Source: Falsiruegeria mediterranea M17
GTDB lineage: Bacteria; Pseudomonadota; Alphaproteobacteria; Rhodobacterales; Rhodobacteraceae
Assembly: GCF_900302455.1 (NCBI RefSeq)
Contig: NZ_ONZG01000002.1
Coordinates: forward strand, 186,001 to 250,000
Direction of reading: 5' to 3'
DNA: 64,000 bases
Shown here: piece after piece, positions 28,084-38,477 of the stretch
How the letters are laid out: the number at the start of each line of letters is the position of its first letter
Position numbering within the stretch: the first letter of the stretch is position 1
Notes under the pieces: model-generated
The model's database searches: none
Told to the model about the DNA's origin: nothing
Seen by the model: the letters and a program-made list of their open reading frames with translations, nothing else
Program-made: the position numbers and the translations under genes

Positions 28084-28908
28084 TCAGATCGGTTCAAGGA
28101 AGCGAGAAAACAACGAGGCAGGAACACCGAAACTGACAACGTCGTCGCCAACACTTGAGAGCTGGGACAAAATCCCGATGACCTTGAGCTTGTCCCCGTC
28201 GATCATCAACAGCGGCGCTCCGGAATCTCCGTTCATCGCCGAGCATCGCTGAATGATCAGTTCCTTAAGTCGGCTGGGTTCCGGCGCACCACAGTCCACG
28301 GCAAGTGAAAGAACGTTCTTGCGCAACCCAGCATAACCCGCCATCGCGAAGTTCGCTGTCGGGTTTATGTCCGATTGTACGTCCAGATACCCGATGCTCT
28401 TTCCGAGTGGCTTGTCCAACACGAGCAGGGCCCAATCAGAGCCCGGGTGTCGTTTGAACACACGCGACTTGGTGTCGTGGATGTCGGGCAGTATGTACCT
28501 TGTCACGCTGGCAACAGCTGCGGCCTCACCGCGTTGATACCCCGCAACAAACCGTATCGACGTCGGCGGAATCCAAGATTTGCGAGGCCCGTTAAACAAA
28601 CAATGCGCTGCAGTCAGGACCAAGTGTTCTGCAACAAGGGTTCCGGTGCAATATCCAAGGATCTGGCGGCTGGCGAAATTGACGCGACCAATGGCGCGCC
28701 AGGGGACGCTGGATGCATCCAGTATGTCACGCGCCCGAATTGCGGCGCATCCATGCTCGAGCTTTTGTCCAAGAGCGCAAATCCCATCGAGTTGATCGAT
28801 ATGAAGTTGGGCCTTGATCAGCTGTTCAGATGGACGGGATGCATCATTGGCAACGGCTGCAATCGCCGTACAAAAGACTACCAGAATTGCAAAAGGAAAC
28901 GCCCGCAC
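28084..28908 (-). CDS. Secreted trypsin-like serine protease
   Basis: 274 residues: signal peptide (first ~20), then a chymotrypsin-fold domain with the full triad, His102 in LTAAHC, Asp158 in SDWALLVLD and Ser229 in MNGDSGAPLL. Several cysteines could form disulfides. It starts nine bases after the murD stop on the same strand, so it is probably read from the murD transcript. A role in envelope turnover or quality control is inference; no PDZ domain is present, so it is not a DegP type. Confidence 0.9.
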   Translation of the reverse strand: MRAFPFAILVVFCTAIAAVANDASRPSEQLIKAQLHIDQLDGICALGQKLEHGCAAIRARDILDASSVPWRAIGRVNFASRQILGYCTGTLVAEHLVLTAAHCLFNGPRKSWIPPTSIRFVAGYQRGEAAAVASVTRYILPDIHDTKSRVFKRHPGSDWALLVLDKPLGKSIGYLDVQSDINPTANFAMAGYAGLRKNVLSLAVDCGAPEPSRLKELIIQRCSAMNGDSGAPLLMIDGDKLKVIGILSQLSSVGDDVVSFGVPASLFSRFLEPI

Positions 28909-28917
28909 AACGAACCC

Positions 28918-30321
28918 TTATCTGTCAGACAACCTGTCGTGAACTTCGCTTACAAAATCTTCGCCACGTTGCTCGAAATTGTCATATTGATCAAAGCTGG
29001 CAGCCGCAGGCGCCAGCAAAACTGTGTCTCCCGGCTGTGCGTCGGACATGGCCCGCTCGACGGCCTGTTCCATAGTTTTGCAGACCTCGGCTTCGACATC
29101 CAACTGCATGGCAAAACCAGCCGCTTCACGCCCGATGACATAGGCTTTGATCACGCCCCCCGCCGCGTCGTTCAGCGCAGACAGGCCGCCATCTTTCTCC
29201 AATCCGCCACAGATCCAGCGGATCTTCTTGAAGGCACTGAGCGCCTTGACCGCCGCATCCACATTGGTGGCCTTACTGTCATTCACGAACGTCACACCGC
29301 TCGCCTCGGCCACGATCTGACTGCGGTGGGGCAGGCCCGGGAAGGTGTGCATCGCATCCTCGATCACCCGCGGCGCCAGCCCCAGCGACCGGCAGGCCGC
29401 ATAAGCCGAGCAGGCGTTCTGATGGTTGTGTGCGCCTGGCAAACCCTTGACCCCGCGCAGGTCGATCGCTCCTGCTTGCCGCCCCTTGCGGTACTCGCTC
29501 AGGAACCCCTTGCGGGCAAAAACCTGCCACCCTGGCCCACTCAGCTTCTGCGCTACAGACACCCTGATCACCCGATCATCCGCAGCGCCTTCCGACAGCT
29601 GCCCCGCCAGAAACAGCCCCTCGGGCTCATCAATTCCGATGACAGCACGATCCGGCCCGCCCTCGGAAAACAACCGCCGCTTGGCCGCGAAATACCCGCC
29701 CATGCCGCCATGCCGATCCAGATGATCAGGGCTGAGATTGGTGAACACAGCCACATCCGGCGTCAATGAGCGCGCCAGTTCAGTCTGATAGCTCGACAGT
29801 TCCAACACGACGACCGATCCATTTTCGGCCGGATCGATGTCCAGAACCCCACGCCCGATATTGCCCGCCAATTGCGAGGGTCGCCCGGCCTCGGTCAAAA
29901 TGTGATGGATAAGTGCCGCCGTGGTGGACTTCCCGTTGGATCCGGTGACCGCCACCACCCGCGGCAGGGTTTCGAAATTATGCCAAGTGTTGTCCGCAAA
30001 CGAGCGAAAGAACAAACCGATGTCATTGTCCACCGGCACGCCTGCCTCAAGCGCGGCGCGCACTACCGGGTTCGGCGCAGGATAGAGGTGCGGAATACCG
30101 GGGCTGACAATCAGCGAGGCGACACCTTCGAAATCCCCCGCCCGACGCAGCTCGACGCAGTCAAACCCCTCGGCCTCTGCCGCCTCTCTCGCGGCCGGAT
30201 TGTCATCCCAACAGAGCACATCCGCCCCGCCCGCCAGCAAACTGCGCGCTGCCGACAGCCCAGACCGCCCCAACCCCAGAACGGCCACTTTCTGGCCCTT
30301 GCACCCTTTGACCGGGATCAT
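28918..30321 (-). CDS. murD: UDP-N-acetylmuramoylalanine--D-glutamate ligase MurD
   Basis: Adds D-Glu to UDP-MurNAc-L-Ala. 467 residues with [13 protein letters not shown], the ATP loop TGSNGKST and the C-terminal [15 protein letters not shown] motif typical of MurD. It follows mraY after 154 bases. Confidence 0.96.
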   Translation of the reverse strand: MIPVKGCKGQKVAVLGLGRSGLSAARSLLAGGADVLCWDDNPAAREAAEAEGFDCVELRRAGDFEGVASLIVSPGIPHLYPAPNPVVRAALEAGVPVDNDIGLFFRSFADNTWHNFETLPRVVAVTGSNGKSTTAALIHHILTEAGRPSQLAGNIGRGVLDIDPAENGSVVVLELSSYQTELARSLTPDVAVFTNLSPDHLDRHGGMGGYFAAKRRLFSEGGPDRAVIGIDEPEGLFLAGQLSEGAADDRVIRVSVAQKLSGPGWQVFARKGFLSEYRKGRQAGAIDLRGVKGLPGAHNHQNACSAYAACRSLGLAPRVIEDAMHTFPGLPHRSQIVAEASGVTFVNDSKATNVDAAVKALSAFKKIRWICGGLEKDGGLSALNDAAGGVIKAYVIGREAAGFAMQLDVEAEVCKTMEQAVERAMSDAQPGDTVLLAPAAASFDQYDNFEQRGEDFVSEVHDRLSDR

Positions 30322-30475
30322 GCGCTACCCTCGTGAAGTCTTGTCATTTGATCGACACCCTGCCCGCAATTCAAGACCCTGTGCAAGCCACCAAATAGGC
30401 TCGCGCGTCAGCGGGAGCCGGGCCCAACAGGGTGCAGGCGGGCAAAGCCCACCGTGACCCTGGCGGGAGCGCTTG
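30322..30475. other. Intergenic gap between mraY and murD
   Basis: 154 bases without a gene. It contains GC-rich palindromic sequence (for example GCGGGAGCCGGGCCC and GGCGGGCAAAGCCC around 30410-30455) similar in style to the repeat-rich gap before recN. It may carry a weak terminator for mraY or a promoter for murD; neither is clear. Confidence 0.4.
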
Positions 30476-31558
30476 TTATCTGACTTTCAGGGTCGCCAGT
30501 CCGATCATCGCCAGGATCAGAGAAATGATCCAGAAGCGGATCACGATGGTGGGTTCGGCCCAGCCCTTTTTCTCATAGTGGTGGTGGATCGGGGCCATCA
30601 GGAACACACGCTTGCCGGTGCGCTTGAAATAGAGCACCTGGATGATCACGCTCAACGCTTCGACCACGAACAAACCACCGACAATGGCAAGTACCAGCTC
30701 GTGCTTGGTGGCCACCGCGATGGCTCCCAGAGCACCGCCCAGGGCCAGCGAGCCGGTGTCGCCCATGAAGACGGCCGCAGGCGGGGCGTTGTACCACAGG
30801 AAGCCCAGACCGCCGCCAAATAGCGCAGCGGTGAAGATCAGGATCTCACCGGTGCCAGGCACATAATGCACGTCGAGGTATTCGGTAAAGTCGACCCGCC
30901 CCACCGCATAGGCGATCACGCCCAGGGTTGAGGCCGCGATCATCGCGGGCATGATGGCCAGCCCGTCCAGGCCGTCGGTCAGGTTCACCGCATTGGCTGC
31001 GCCGACAATGACGCAGATCGAGAAGGGAACGTAGAAAAGACCCAAGTTGATAAGGGTATCCTTGAACACCGGCAGAGCCAGTTGGTACTGCAACGCCTCT
31101 GGGTGATTGTAGGCCGCCCAAACAGACGCGATCACGGCAATGATGATGCCCAGGGCCAACCGCAGCTTCCCCGGTACGCCCTTGGTGTTCTGTTTCGACA
31201 CTTTGGCATAATCGTCGGCAAAGCCGATGGCGGCGTAGGACAGTGTCACAAACAGCACCAACCAGACAAACGGGTTGTCGAGCCGCGCCCACATCAGGGT
31301 CGACGAGATGAGCGCACCCACAATCAGCAACCCGCCCATCGTGGGCGTGCCCGCCTTTTGGAAATGCCCTTCGGGACCGTCATCGCGGATCGGCTGGCCC
31401 TTGCCTTGCTTGCGGCGCAGCACATTGATCAGTGGGCGTCCGAACAGAAAACCAAACAGCAGAGCCGTCATGAATGCCCCGCCCGCGCGGAAGGTGATAT
31501 AGCGGAAGAGGTTCCAGAAATCCCCTCCGTCCGACAGCGCGGTCAACCAATATAGCAT
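30476..31558 (-). CDS. mraY: Phospho-N-acetylmuramoyl-pentapeptide transferase MraY
   Basis: Integral membrane enzyme making lipid I from UDP-MurNAc-pentapeptide and undecaprenyl phosphate. 360 residues, about ten helices. Conserved motifs: the aspartate pair in [21 protein letters not shown], and the histidine cluster [11 protein letters not shown]. Starts 12 bases after murF stops. Confidence 0.97.
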   Translation of the reverse strand: MLYWLTALSDGGDFWNLFRYITFRAGGAFMTALLFGFLFGRPLINVLRRKQGKGQPIRDDGPEGHFQKAGTPTMGGLLIVGALISSTLMWARLDNPFVWLVLFVTLSYAAIGFADDYAKVSKQNTKGVPGKLRLALGIIIAVIASVWAAYNHPEALQYQLALPVFKDTLINLGLFYVPFSICVIVGAANAVNLTDGLDGLAIMPAMIAASTLGVIAYAVGRVDFTEYLDVHYVPGTGEILIFTAALFGGGLGFLWYNAPPAAVFMGDTGSLALGGALGAIAVATKHELVLAIVGGLFVVEALSVIIQVLYFKRTGKRVFLMAPIHHHYEKKGWAEPTIVIRFWIISLILAMIGLATLKVR

Positions 31559-31570
31559 CTGCTCTTGCCC

Positions 31571-32974
31571 CTACTCGTCCGTGTTCTCTTGCGATCCGGC
31601 CCCTTGGCCCATTTCACGCAGCCCGTCAACAACCCGCGCCAATCCCATGCTCAAAGAGCCCTTGGCAAGCACGATATCGCCGGTTTGGATCAGTTCCGGC
31701 AGCTTGGCCGCCATTTCAGCGCTAGTCTCAGTCCATGCGCCCCGTTTGCCCTTGGGTAGGGCGTCATGCAACGCCTGCATCAACGGGCCGATACAATGGA
31801 CCTGCGCGATGGTGTTAATCGCGTCCAGATCGGCCAGGCCCGCATGCAGCGCATCAGCCTGCGGCCCCAGTTCCTTCATGTCGCCGACAAACGCGATCCG
31901 GCGTGGCCCTTTGGCCGCCGCGAGCACCGCCAATGCTGCGGCCATCGAGGTCGGATTGGCGTTGTAGCTGTCATCGAGCAACTCGATGGAGCCTCCGGGA
32001 ACAGCCAGCGTTTCGCGCACGCCTCGTCCTTTGAAGGGGGTCCAGGTGCCAAGCCCCTCGATCGAGGCGTGCAAATCGGCGCCAAGCGCCCTGGCCGCAG
32101 CCAAAGCTCCTAAACCATTCATCGCAAAATGCGCACCAGCCGATTGAATTTCAAAGGTAATCTCTTGCCCATCAATTTGCGCGTGCGAAGTTGTCAGATC
32201 GCCTTCCAACCCAACGCTCAGCAAGTGATACTCTCGCGCCTTGGTGCCGAAAGACAAGGTTTCCGCCTGAGCAGCGTCCGCAGCATCGCGCAGAACCTGC
32301 GCATCATCGATGTCGGCGTTGACGACGGCCACACCGCCCGGTTCCAGCCCTTCGAAAATCGAGGCCTTTTCTCGAGCAATCGCCGTGACACTCTCGAACG
32401 CCTCAAGGTGCGCCGCAGCAACGGTGGTCACCATCGCAACATGCGGGCGCGCCTGTTTGGCCAGGGGCGCAATCTCGCCAGGGTGGTTCATGCCGATCTC
32501 GATCACGGCAAACTCGGTGTCGCGCGGCATCCGCGCCAACGTCAGCGGCACACCCCAATGGTTGTTGTAGCTGGCGACACTGGCGTGAGTCTTGCCCTGT
32601 CTGCCCAGCATCGCAGCCAGCATTTCCTTGGTCGAGGTTTTGCCGACCGAACCGGTCACGGCCACAACACGTGCCTCTGTCCGGGCACGGGCGGCGCGGC
32701 CCAGATCCTCAAGCGCGGCTTGCACGTCATCGACCAGCAACAGCGGAGCATCACCGGGCAAACCATTGGGAATATGGGATACCAAGGCCGCTCCGGCCCT
32801 TTTTTCAAGAGCCTGCGCTACAAACTCATGCCCGTCGCGCGCCGCCTTCAAGGCCACAAACAGATCGTCGGCTTCAATGGTACGGGTGTCGATGGACACG
32901 CCGTTGACCGCCCAATCGCCAATGGCGCGCCCGTTGGTGGCCGCTGCGGCCTCGGTTGCGGTCCAGAGCGTCAT
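31571..32974 (-). CDS. murF: UDP-MurNAc-tripeptide--D-alanyl-D-alanine ligase MurF
   Basis: Adds the D-Ala-D-Ala dipeptide made by Ddl. 467 residues with the ATP loop TGSVGKTSTKEM and the Mur ligase motif LDDSYNANPTSM. It overlaps murE by four bases (ATGA), so translation is coupled. Confidence 0.96.
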   Translation of the reverse strand: MTLWTATEAAAATNGRAIGDWAVNGVSIDTRTIEADDLFVALKAARDGHEFVAQALEKRAGAALVSHIPNGLPGDAPLLLVDDVQAALEDLGRAARARTEARVVAVTGSVGKTSTKEMLAAMLGRQGKTHASVASYNNHWGVPLTLARMPRDTEFAVIEIGMNHPGEIAPLAKQARPHVAMVTTVAAAHLEAFESVTAIAREKASIFEGLEPGGVAVVNADIDDAQVLRDAADAAQAETLSFGTKAREYHLLSVGLEGDLTTSHAQIDGQEITFEIQSAGAHFAMNGLGALAAARALGADLHASIEGLGTWTPFKGRGVRETLAVPGGSIELLDDSYNANPTSMAAALAVLAAAKGPRRIAFVGDMKELGPQADALHAGLADLDAINTIAQVHCIGPLMQALHDALPKGKRGAWTETSAEMAAKLPELIQTGDIVLAKGSLSMGLARVVDGLREMGQGAGSQENTDE

Positions 32975-34452
32975 GCCAGCCCCCCGTCCAATGCGGCCAC
33001 GGCGATGCTGGCCTGTTCCACGTCATCAAAAGGAAGCACCTGATCGCCAACGATCTGGCCGGTCTCATGCCCCTTGCCGCAAATCAGCAAGGCGTCACCC
33101 GGCTGCAAGGCGTCCACTCCGCGCAAGATGGCTTCGGCCCGGTCGCCCACTTCGGTCGCATCGGGTGCACCACCCATGACAGCGGCCCGGATGGTGGCCG
33201 GGTCCTCGCTGCGGGGGTTGTCGTCGGTGACAAAGACGATGTCGGCGTTTTCTGCCGCCGCCTGGCCCATCAGCGGGCGCTTGCCCGCGTCCCGGTCCCC
33301 ACCCGCACCAACAATGGCAATGAGGCGCCCCATGACATGAGGGCGCAGGGCTTTGAGCGCAGTCGAAACCGCGTCAGGCGTATGCGAGTAGTCGACAAAG
33401 ACCGAGGCGCCATTGCTGCGGGTCGCGGCCAGCTGCATCCGACCGCGTACAGTGGTCAGATGCTCCAGCGTTTCGAATACGCGCTCAGGCTCATCCCCGC
33501 TGGCGATCACCAGGCCACAAGCAAGCAGGATGTTTTCGGCCTGAAACCCGCCAATCAGGTTCAGGCGCGTCTGATAGGGCTTGTCGCGCCACGAAAACCG
33601 CAAATCCTGCCCCGTGGCATCGAAGCGTTGATTCAGCAGGCTCAGATCACCGTTTGCGCGACCTACAGTTAGCACCTTTTGGCCCCGTGCCGCTGCAATC
33701 GCGCGCATTTCGGTGCCCTTGGGATCGTCCATGTTGATCACTGCGGTGCCGTCTTGGGGCAAGACACGACGAAACAGGCCCGCTTTGGCTGCAAAATACG
33801 CCTCGAACGTATCGTGATAGTCCAGATGATCCTGGGTGAAGTTGGAAAACCCGGCAGCTGTCAGATGCACGCCGTCGAGGCGGCGCTGTTCCAGACCGTG
33901 GCTGGACGCCTCCATCGCGGCGTGGGTCACCCCGTTCTCTACCGCCTCGGCCAAAGTGCGATGCAGCGTGATCGGTTCGGGCGTGGTATGAGCAAGCGGC
34001 GCGGTCCAGGTGCCTTCGACGCCGGTGGTGCCAAGGTTGATGGCGGAATGATCCAGCTCGGCCCAGATCTGACGCACAAAGGTCGAAACGGATGTTTTGC
34101 CGTTGGTGCCAGTGACCGCGATCATCGTCCTGGGCTGTTTGCCGAACCAGAGCGCCGCGGCTCCGGCCAAGGCCTGTCGCGGGTCTTCGGCGACAACAAC
34201 CGCAGCATCTGATTGCGCCAGTTCATCTGCCGCAATCTCGGCTCCTTTGGCGTCGGTCAGGATGGCCGTGGCCCCCATGCGCAGCGCGTATGTGATGAAT
34301 TCCGCCCCATGCACCCGTGTGCCGGGCATGGCGCCGAACAGAAAGCCGGGTTTGACCTCGCGGCTGTCGACGGCCACGCCTGTGACTTCGGGGTCCAGAC
34401 CACCACGCGCGGTCAGGGCCAGCTGGCTGAGTTTCTTTGCCGGTGTGCCCAT
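32971..34452 (-). CDS. murE: UDP-MurNAc-L-Ala-D-Glu--meso-diaminopimelate ligase MurE
   Basis: 493 residues. ATP loop TGTNGKTSVS and, in the C-terminal domain, the DNPR motif (TDDNPRSED) that marks specificity for meso-diaminopimelate rather than lysine. I chose the ATG at 34452, which has AGGGG upstream, over a TTG at 34467. It lies 19 bases after ftsI. Confidence 0.96.
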   Translation of the reverse strand: MGTPAKKLSQLALTARGGLDPEVTGVAVDSREVKPGFLFGAMPGTRVHGAEFITYALRMGATAILTDAKGAEIAADELAQSDAAVVVAEDPRQALAGAAALWFGKQPRTMIAVTGTNGKTSVSTFVRQIWAELDHSAINLGTTGVEGTWTAPLAHTTPEPITLHRTLAEAVENGVTHAAMEASSHGLEQRRLDGVHLTAAGFSNFTQDHLDYHDTFEAYFAAKAGLFRRVLPQDGTAVINMDDPKGTEMRAIAAARGQKVLTVGRANGDLSLLNQRFDATGQDLRFSWRDKPYQTRLNLIGGFQAENILLACGLVIASGDEPERVFETLEHLTTVRGRMQLAATRSNGASVFVDYSHTPDAVSTALKALRPHVMGRLIAIVGAGGDRDAGKRPLMGQAAAENADIVFVTDDNPRSEDPATIRAAVMGGAPDATEVGDRAEAILRGVDALQPGDALLICGKGHETGQIVGDQVLPFDDVEQASIAVAALDGGLA

Positions 34453-34471
34453 GACGCCCCTGCCCAATTGG

Positions 34472-36259
34472 TTAGTTTGAGGTCAGCGTTATACCAGCGG
34501 TTTCGCCGGGCTCAACCTGTGGCCTGAGGCCCAAGAGCGGCGCGACGCGGCCAATCATCTCGGCCGCCACCGGAACCGCGGTCCAGCCCGCCGTCCGGCG
34601 CTTTTCGCCGTAAGCCAGGATCGACGGCTCATCCAGCGTCACCACCAGCACGTATTTCGGGTCGTTTGCCGGGAAAAGCGTTGCGAACGTGGCGATGACC
34701 TTGTCCTCGTAATAGCCGCCGCGCGGCTTGGGCTTGTCGGCTGTGCCCGTTTTGCCGCCAACCGCATAGCCCGGAACCTCGCCAAAGCTGGCCGTGCCGC
34801 TGGTCACAACCTTGCGCAACATCTTGCGCGCCTGACGCGCCGCTGTCGGCGACATCACGCGCGGGCCATATTGCGGCCCCTTCTGGCGCAGAACCGTCGG
34901 GCTGACGTAATGCCCGCCATTGGCGATGGCCGCATACCCCGCTGCCAGATGCATTGGGCTGGTCGACAGCCCGTGCCCATATGAAATGGTGACGGTGCTC
35001 AACTCACCCCATTGTTTCGGCAACAGAGGCTGACCGCCTTTGGCCTCGACGATTTCGAACGGTGTCGGATCGAACATGCCCAAAGAGTTCAGGAAGTCCT
35101 TTTGCCGCTTGACCCCGATCTGCATCGCCAGCCGACCGGTCCCCCGGTTCGAGCTTTTGACGATGATGTCGGCGACGCTCAGCTTTCCGTAATTCTTGTT
35201 GCGGAACTCACCAATCGGAAAGCCCCCCACCCGCATCGGGCCGGATGTGTCGATGATGGTTTCGGAATTGACCAACCCCAGGTCAACCGCCTGCGCAGCC
35301 GTAAAGATCTTGTAGACCGAGCCCAATTCATAAACACCCTGCACCGCACGATTGAACAGCGGGCTGTCCGAGGGGTCAAATCCGCTGGTGGGTGGTCGTG
35401 GGCGGTCGTTTGGGTCGAATGCGGGCAATGAGGCTACGGAAATAACCTCGCCCGTGTGCACATCCATCAGAACCGACGAGGCCCCTTTGGCATTCATGAT
35501 CTTCATGCCACCCAGCAGGACACGCTCGGTCGCGGCCTGGACAGTCAAATCCAGTGAAAGCTGCAGCGGCTTGGCCCCATTGGCCGGGTCGCGCAGGTAG
35601 CCGTCGAACTGTTTTTCCACGCCAGCGACGCCGATCACTTCGGCGGCGTTCACGCCTTCCTTGCCAAAGCCCGCGCCACCCAACACATGGGCGGCCAGCA
35701 TGCCGTTGGGGTACAACCGCATTTCGCGCGGTCCAAAGAGCAGACCGGGATCGCCGATGTCATGCACCGCCTGTTTTTGCTCGGGTGAGATGCGTTTCTT
35801 GATCCAGATGAATTTGCGCTTGCCGGTGAAGTCCTTGATCAGACGCTCTTTATCCAGGTCCGGGAACACTTGCATCAACCCTTCGGCGGCGGCGATCGGG
35901 TCCACCATCAGCGGCGGCTGAGCGTAAAGCGAGTGCGTTTCAAAGTTTGTCGCCAGAATACGCCCCTCGCGGTCGACGATGTCGGCGCGTTGGGTGGCGA
36001 TGTTGGCACCCGTGGCACTGGCCAGCGGTTCTTGCGCCTCGGATGTGGCCAAGAGCCCCATGCGCGCACCCACGACCGAAAAGGCACAGAAAAAGAAGAC
36101 ACCCAGAACCAAAAGCCGCCCCTCGGCACGGGCGCGGGCACGGTCCTGCATCTCTTCGTGGCGTTGGCGGATGTTCTCACGTTCGATTGCGTCGGGGTTT
36201 TCGCCCTTGCTGCGGGCGTCCAGAATGCGGGCCAGCGGGCGCAGAGGGATACGGCTCAT
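34472..36259 (-). CDS. ftsI: Division transpeptidase FtsI (PBP3)
   Basis: Class B penicillin-binding protein that crosslinks septal peptidoglycan with FtsW. 595 residues: cytoplasmic basic tail, one transmembrane helix at about 49-68, a dimerisation domain, and a transpeptidase domain with SVYK (catalytic serine), KSSNRG (SxN) and VGGKTGTAD (KTG). It overlaps ftsL by four bases. Confidence 0.96.
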   Translation of the reverse strand: MSRIPLRPLARILDARSKGENPDAIERENIRQRHEEMQDRARARAEGRLLVLGVFFFCAFSVVGARMGLLATSEAQEPLASATGANIATQRADIVDREGRILATNFETHSLYAQPPLMVDPIAAAEGLMQVFPDLDKERLIKDFTGKRKFIWIKKRISPEQKQAVHDIGDPGLLFGPREMRLYPNGMLAAHVLGGAGFGKEGVNAAEVIGVAGVEKQFDGYLRDPANGAKPLQLSLDLTVQAATERVLLGGMKIMNAKGASSVLMDVHTGEVISVASLPAFDPNDRPRPPTSGFDPSDSPLFNRAVQGVYELGSVYKIFTAAQAVDLGLVNSETIIDTSGPMRVGGFPIGEFRNKNYGKLSVADIIVKSSNRGTGRLAMQIGVKRQKDFLNSLGMFDPTPFEIVEAKGGQPLLPKQWGELSTVTISYGHGLSTSPMHLAAGYAAIANGGHYVSPTVLRQKGPQYGPRVMSPTAARQARKMLRKVVTSGTASFGEVPGYAVGGKTGTADKPKPRGGYYEDKVIATFATLFPANDPKYVLVVTLDEPSILAYGEKRRTAGWTAVPVAAEMIGRVAPLLGLRPQVEPGETAGITLTSN

Positions 36260-36606
36260 GGGAATTGCTCCCCATTCAGGGTGGAAACATCAACTGCATT
36301 TGTGATCGGTGGCAGAGGCGCCGGGGGATAGGCCACCTCATCCACGCGGCCGAACTGATCAGGGCGCAGGGGCAAAAGCCCGAGGCGGTCAAAGTTCAGA
36401 TCGGCCAGCTCGCGCAGCCGGTCGGGACGGTTCAGATAAGCCCATTCGGCCCGCAGAACGCTCAACCGGATCTGAGCGGCACCAATCTCGCGTTGCAAAC
36501 GCTGGGTGTCCTTCAAAACCTGCTGCGTCTTGTAATTTTCCTGATAGGCCCAGAGGGCAAGGCCAAAGACCGCCAAAGCAGTCAGGACATAAATGATGCT
36601 TCTCAT
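36256..36606 (-). CDS. ftsL: Cell division protein FtsL
   Basis: Short bitopic divisome protein of 116 residues: a transmembrane helix at residues ~4-21, then a heptad-like coiled coil (~25-70) expected to pair with FtsB. Assignment rests on this layout and on the position between rsmH and ftsI, overlapping both by four bases. Confidence 0.88.
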   Translation of the reverse strand: MRSIIYVLTALAVFGLALWAYQENYKTQQVLKDTQRLQREIGAAQIRLSVLRAEWAYLNRPDRLRELADLNFDRLGLLPLRPDQFGRVDEVAYPPAPLPPITNAVDVSTLNGEQFP

Positions 36607-37595
36607 CGCTTCCCCCCTTTCAACATCGGCATGCCGATGCTCTTGCCATCGACGGGCCCGGCAGGTGCGTCAGTGCGAATGGCCACACGCAGCTTGGCAG
36701 AGCGCGAACGCGGGTTTTCTTCCAGCTCTTGCGCATCGGGTCCAACGGCCTTGCGCGTTTTGATGGTGAACTGCGGCGCACCCTGCGCGATCTCGGGTGC
36801 ATATCGGTTGGCGCGCCCGGTCTTGCCCGCCCGCGCCTGCAAGAAGCGCTTGACCATCCGGTCTTCGACAGAATGAAACGTGACCACAGCCAATTGCCCG
36901 CCGGGCTTCAAAGCCCGTTCAGCTGCCATGAGGCCGCGAAAAAGCTCGCCATATTCGTCATTCACTGCGATCCGCAGCGCCTGAAAACTGCGCGTGGCGG
37001 GATGCGATTGGCCGGGCTTGGGGCGCGGCAGGCAGGATTCGATGATCTTTGCCAAATGCAGGGTCGTCGTGATCGCAGCCACTGTCCGCTCTCGCACGAT
37101 GGCCTTGGCGATCCGACGGCTGGCACGTTCTTCGCCATAGTGGAATAGGATGTCGGCCAGATCCTCTTCGCTGGCCTCGTTCACCAGATCAGCGGCCGAG
37201 GGGCCATCCTGCGACATGCGCATGTCCAGCGGGCCATCCTTCATGAAGGAAAACCCACGCTCGGCCAGATCCAGTTGCATCGACGAGACACCCAAATCCA
37301 GCACGACGCCATCCAGATCGCTGGCATATTCATCCATGCGCGAGAACACACCGGCCTGCATCACCAGACGATCGCCATAGTCGCCGGCCCAATCGGCGGC
37401 CATCTCAAACGCCAGCGGGTCGCGATCGACGCCAATGACCGTGTCCGCGCCTGCGGCCAGCAAACCACGGGTATATCCCCCTGCCCCAAAGGTGCCATCC
37501 AGCCACCGCCCCGACACAGGGGACACGGCAGCCAGCAAAGGACGCAACAATACAGGGATGTGAGGGTCTTGATCGGGGTTGGCCGCAGCAGCCAT
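36603..37595 (-). CDS. rsmH: 16S rRNA (cytosine1402-N4)-methyltransferase RsmH
   Basis: SAM-dependent methyltransferase acting on C1402 of 16S rRNA. 330 residues from the ATG at 37595, which lies four bases after the mraZ stop. SAM motif [25 protein letters not shown] and [12 protein letters not shown] are typical. The frame is open much further upstream inside mraZ, but that extension is not part of the protein. Confidence 0.96.
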   Translation of the reverse strand: MAAAANPDQDPHIPVLLRPLLAAVSPVSGRWLDGTFGAGGYTRGLLAAGADTVIGVDRDPLAFEMAADWAGDYGDRLVMQAGVFSRMDEYASDLDGVVLDLGVSSMQLDLAERGFSFMKDGPLDMRMSQDGPSAADLVNEASEEDLADILFHYGEERASRRIAKAIVRERTVAAITTTLHLAKIIESCLPRPKPGQSHPATRSFQALRIAVNDEYGELFRGLMAAERALKPGGQLAVVTFHSVEDRMVKRFLQARAGKTGRANRYAPEIAQGAPQFTIKTRKAVGPDAQELEENPRSRSAKLRVAIRTDAPAGPVDGKSIGMPMLKGGKR

Positions 37596-37599
37596 GCCG

Positions 37600-38103
37600 T
37601 TACGCGCCCCCCGCGCCATCAAGGAAGGCCATCGGATCAAAGTCGTCTGGCAGCTCGTCCAGCCACTCTTCGGCCTTGGCCAGTTCTTCGGTCTCGTATG
37701 TCTCGGGCTTCCAGATCTGGAAGGTGTCACCGGCCGCGATAAAAAAGGCTTCTTTGTCCAGGTCGATTTTCTTGCGCAGCTTGGCGGGCAGGACCAGACG
37801 GCCAGTTTCATCCACGGCTGTGGGAAACGACTGACCGTGGAACATGCGCTGAAGCATCTTGCGCTCCATCGAGCCGCGCGGCAGCGCGTCGATCTTGGCA
37901 TCGACCTCGTCGATCGCCTCCATCGTGTAGCATTCCAGGAACTTGCGGCGGTGGTCGCCGTAGACAATCACAAGCTCGGGCTGATCGCCCGACTGCCAGT
38001 TCGGGTCGCCAGCCTCCAGAACACGACGAAACGAGGCAGGAATCGACACCCTGCCTTTCGTATCCACCTTATTCTGGCTCTCGCCTCTGAACCTGCGCGC
38101 CAA
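37600..38103 (-). CDS. mraZ: Transcriptional regulator MraZ
   Basis: DNA-binding repressor of the dcw cluster in other bacteria; forms a ring and binds TGGGN repeats. 167 residues with two SpoVT/AbrB-like halves: [14 protein letters not shown] near the N-terminus and [14 protein letters not shown] in the middle. I take the TTG at 38103 as start, preceded by AAAGGGAC, because the protein then begins LARRFRG at the domain edge. The ATG at 38181 would lie inside the terminator hairpin of the leader. Two groups of TGGGA repeats upstream fit autoregulation. Confidence 0.92.
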   Translation of the reverse strand: MARRFRGESQNKVDTKGRVSIPASFRRVLEAGDPNWQSGDQPELVIVYGDHRRKFLECYTMEAIDEVDAKIDALPRGSMERKMLQRMFHGQSFPTAVDETGRLVLPAKLRKKIDLDKEAFFIAAGDTFQIWKPETYETEELAKAEEWLDELPDDFDPMAFLDGAGGA

Positions 38104-38149
38104 AACGACTGTCCCTTTCGCTATGCGCCAACTTGCTTTTCGCCCCCAG

Positions 38150-38195
38150 AAAGTAGAAACGGCGGGTTGATCTGCTGCCACTGATCAACCCGCCG
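38150..38195 (-). terminator. Strong intrinsic terminator just upstream of mraZ
   Basis: On the minus strand CGGCGGGTTGATC (38195-38183) pairs perfectly with GATCAACCCGCCG (38172-38160) across a ten-base loop, followed by TTTCTACTTTCT. It sits about 50 bases before the TTG start of mraZ, so it must attenuate transcription entering the dcw cluster. Confidence 0.85.
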
Positions 38196-38420
38196 CCTGA
38201 TCCCGCTGTGCGGGGATGTCCGACTGCGCGCGCCACCTGGGGGGATGTCTGCTCGCTCGCGCGCCGGATCTCTTGGTTCTGATGAAAGCGAAGCGCCTGT
38301 ATGAAACCTGCTTATTGTTGGTTTGGGGTCGTTTGCTGCCCCTGCTGTCTCGTTCTCATCCGATGAACAAGGGATGCCATGGGAATTCATGGAAATCAAT
38401 AGGAAATTTTGGAGGGATTC
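38150..38420 (-). ncRNA. UpsM-like leader RNA of the dcw cluster (candidate)
   Basis: In Rhodobacter sphaeroides an abundant small RNA, UpsM, comes from the 5' leader of mraZ by termination before the gene. Here the same arrangement is seen: a long non-coding region on the minus strand, ending at a perfect 13-base terminator stem directly before mraZ. A TTGACT hexamer at 38452-38447 could be a -35 box giving a start near 38417, but no good -10 follows, so the 5' end is a guess. The identity with UpsM is by position and architecture, not by sequence comparison. Confidence 0.5.
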
Positions 38421-38468
38421 GGGAAACTGAGTAAAACTGCTTACAGAGTCAATCCCCCAATAGCCAAG

Positions 38469-38477
38469 TTATCCACA
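38469..38477 (+). promoter_or_regulatory. Perfect DnaA box upstream of mraZ
   Basis: TTATCCACA matches the DnaA-box consensus exactly. It lies about 370 bases upstream of the mraZ start, close to the possible TTGACT promoter element. Two copies of CATATAGACAA (38480-38490 and 38510-38520) flank it. A single 9-mer can occur by chance, but the location before the division operon makes it worth noting. Confidence 0.45.

Noticed and set aside
38104-38181. Upstream ATG for mraZ at 38181
   Set aside because: It lies within the terminator hairpin and adds 26 residues unlike MraZ; the TTG at 38103 has a ribosome site and fits the domain boundary.
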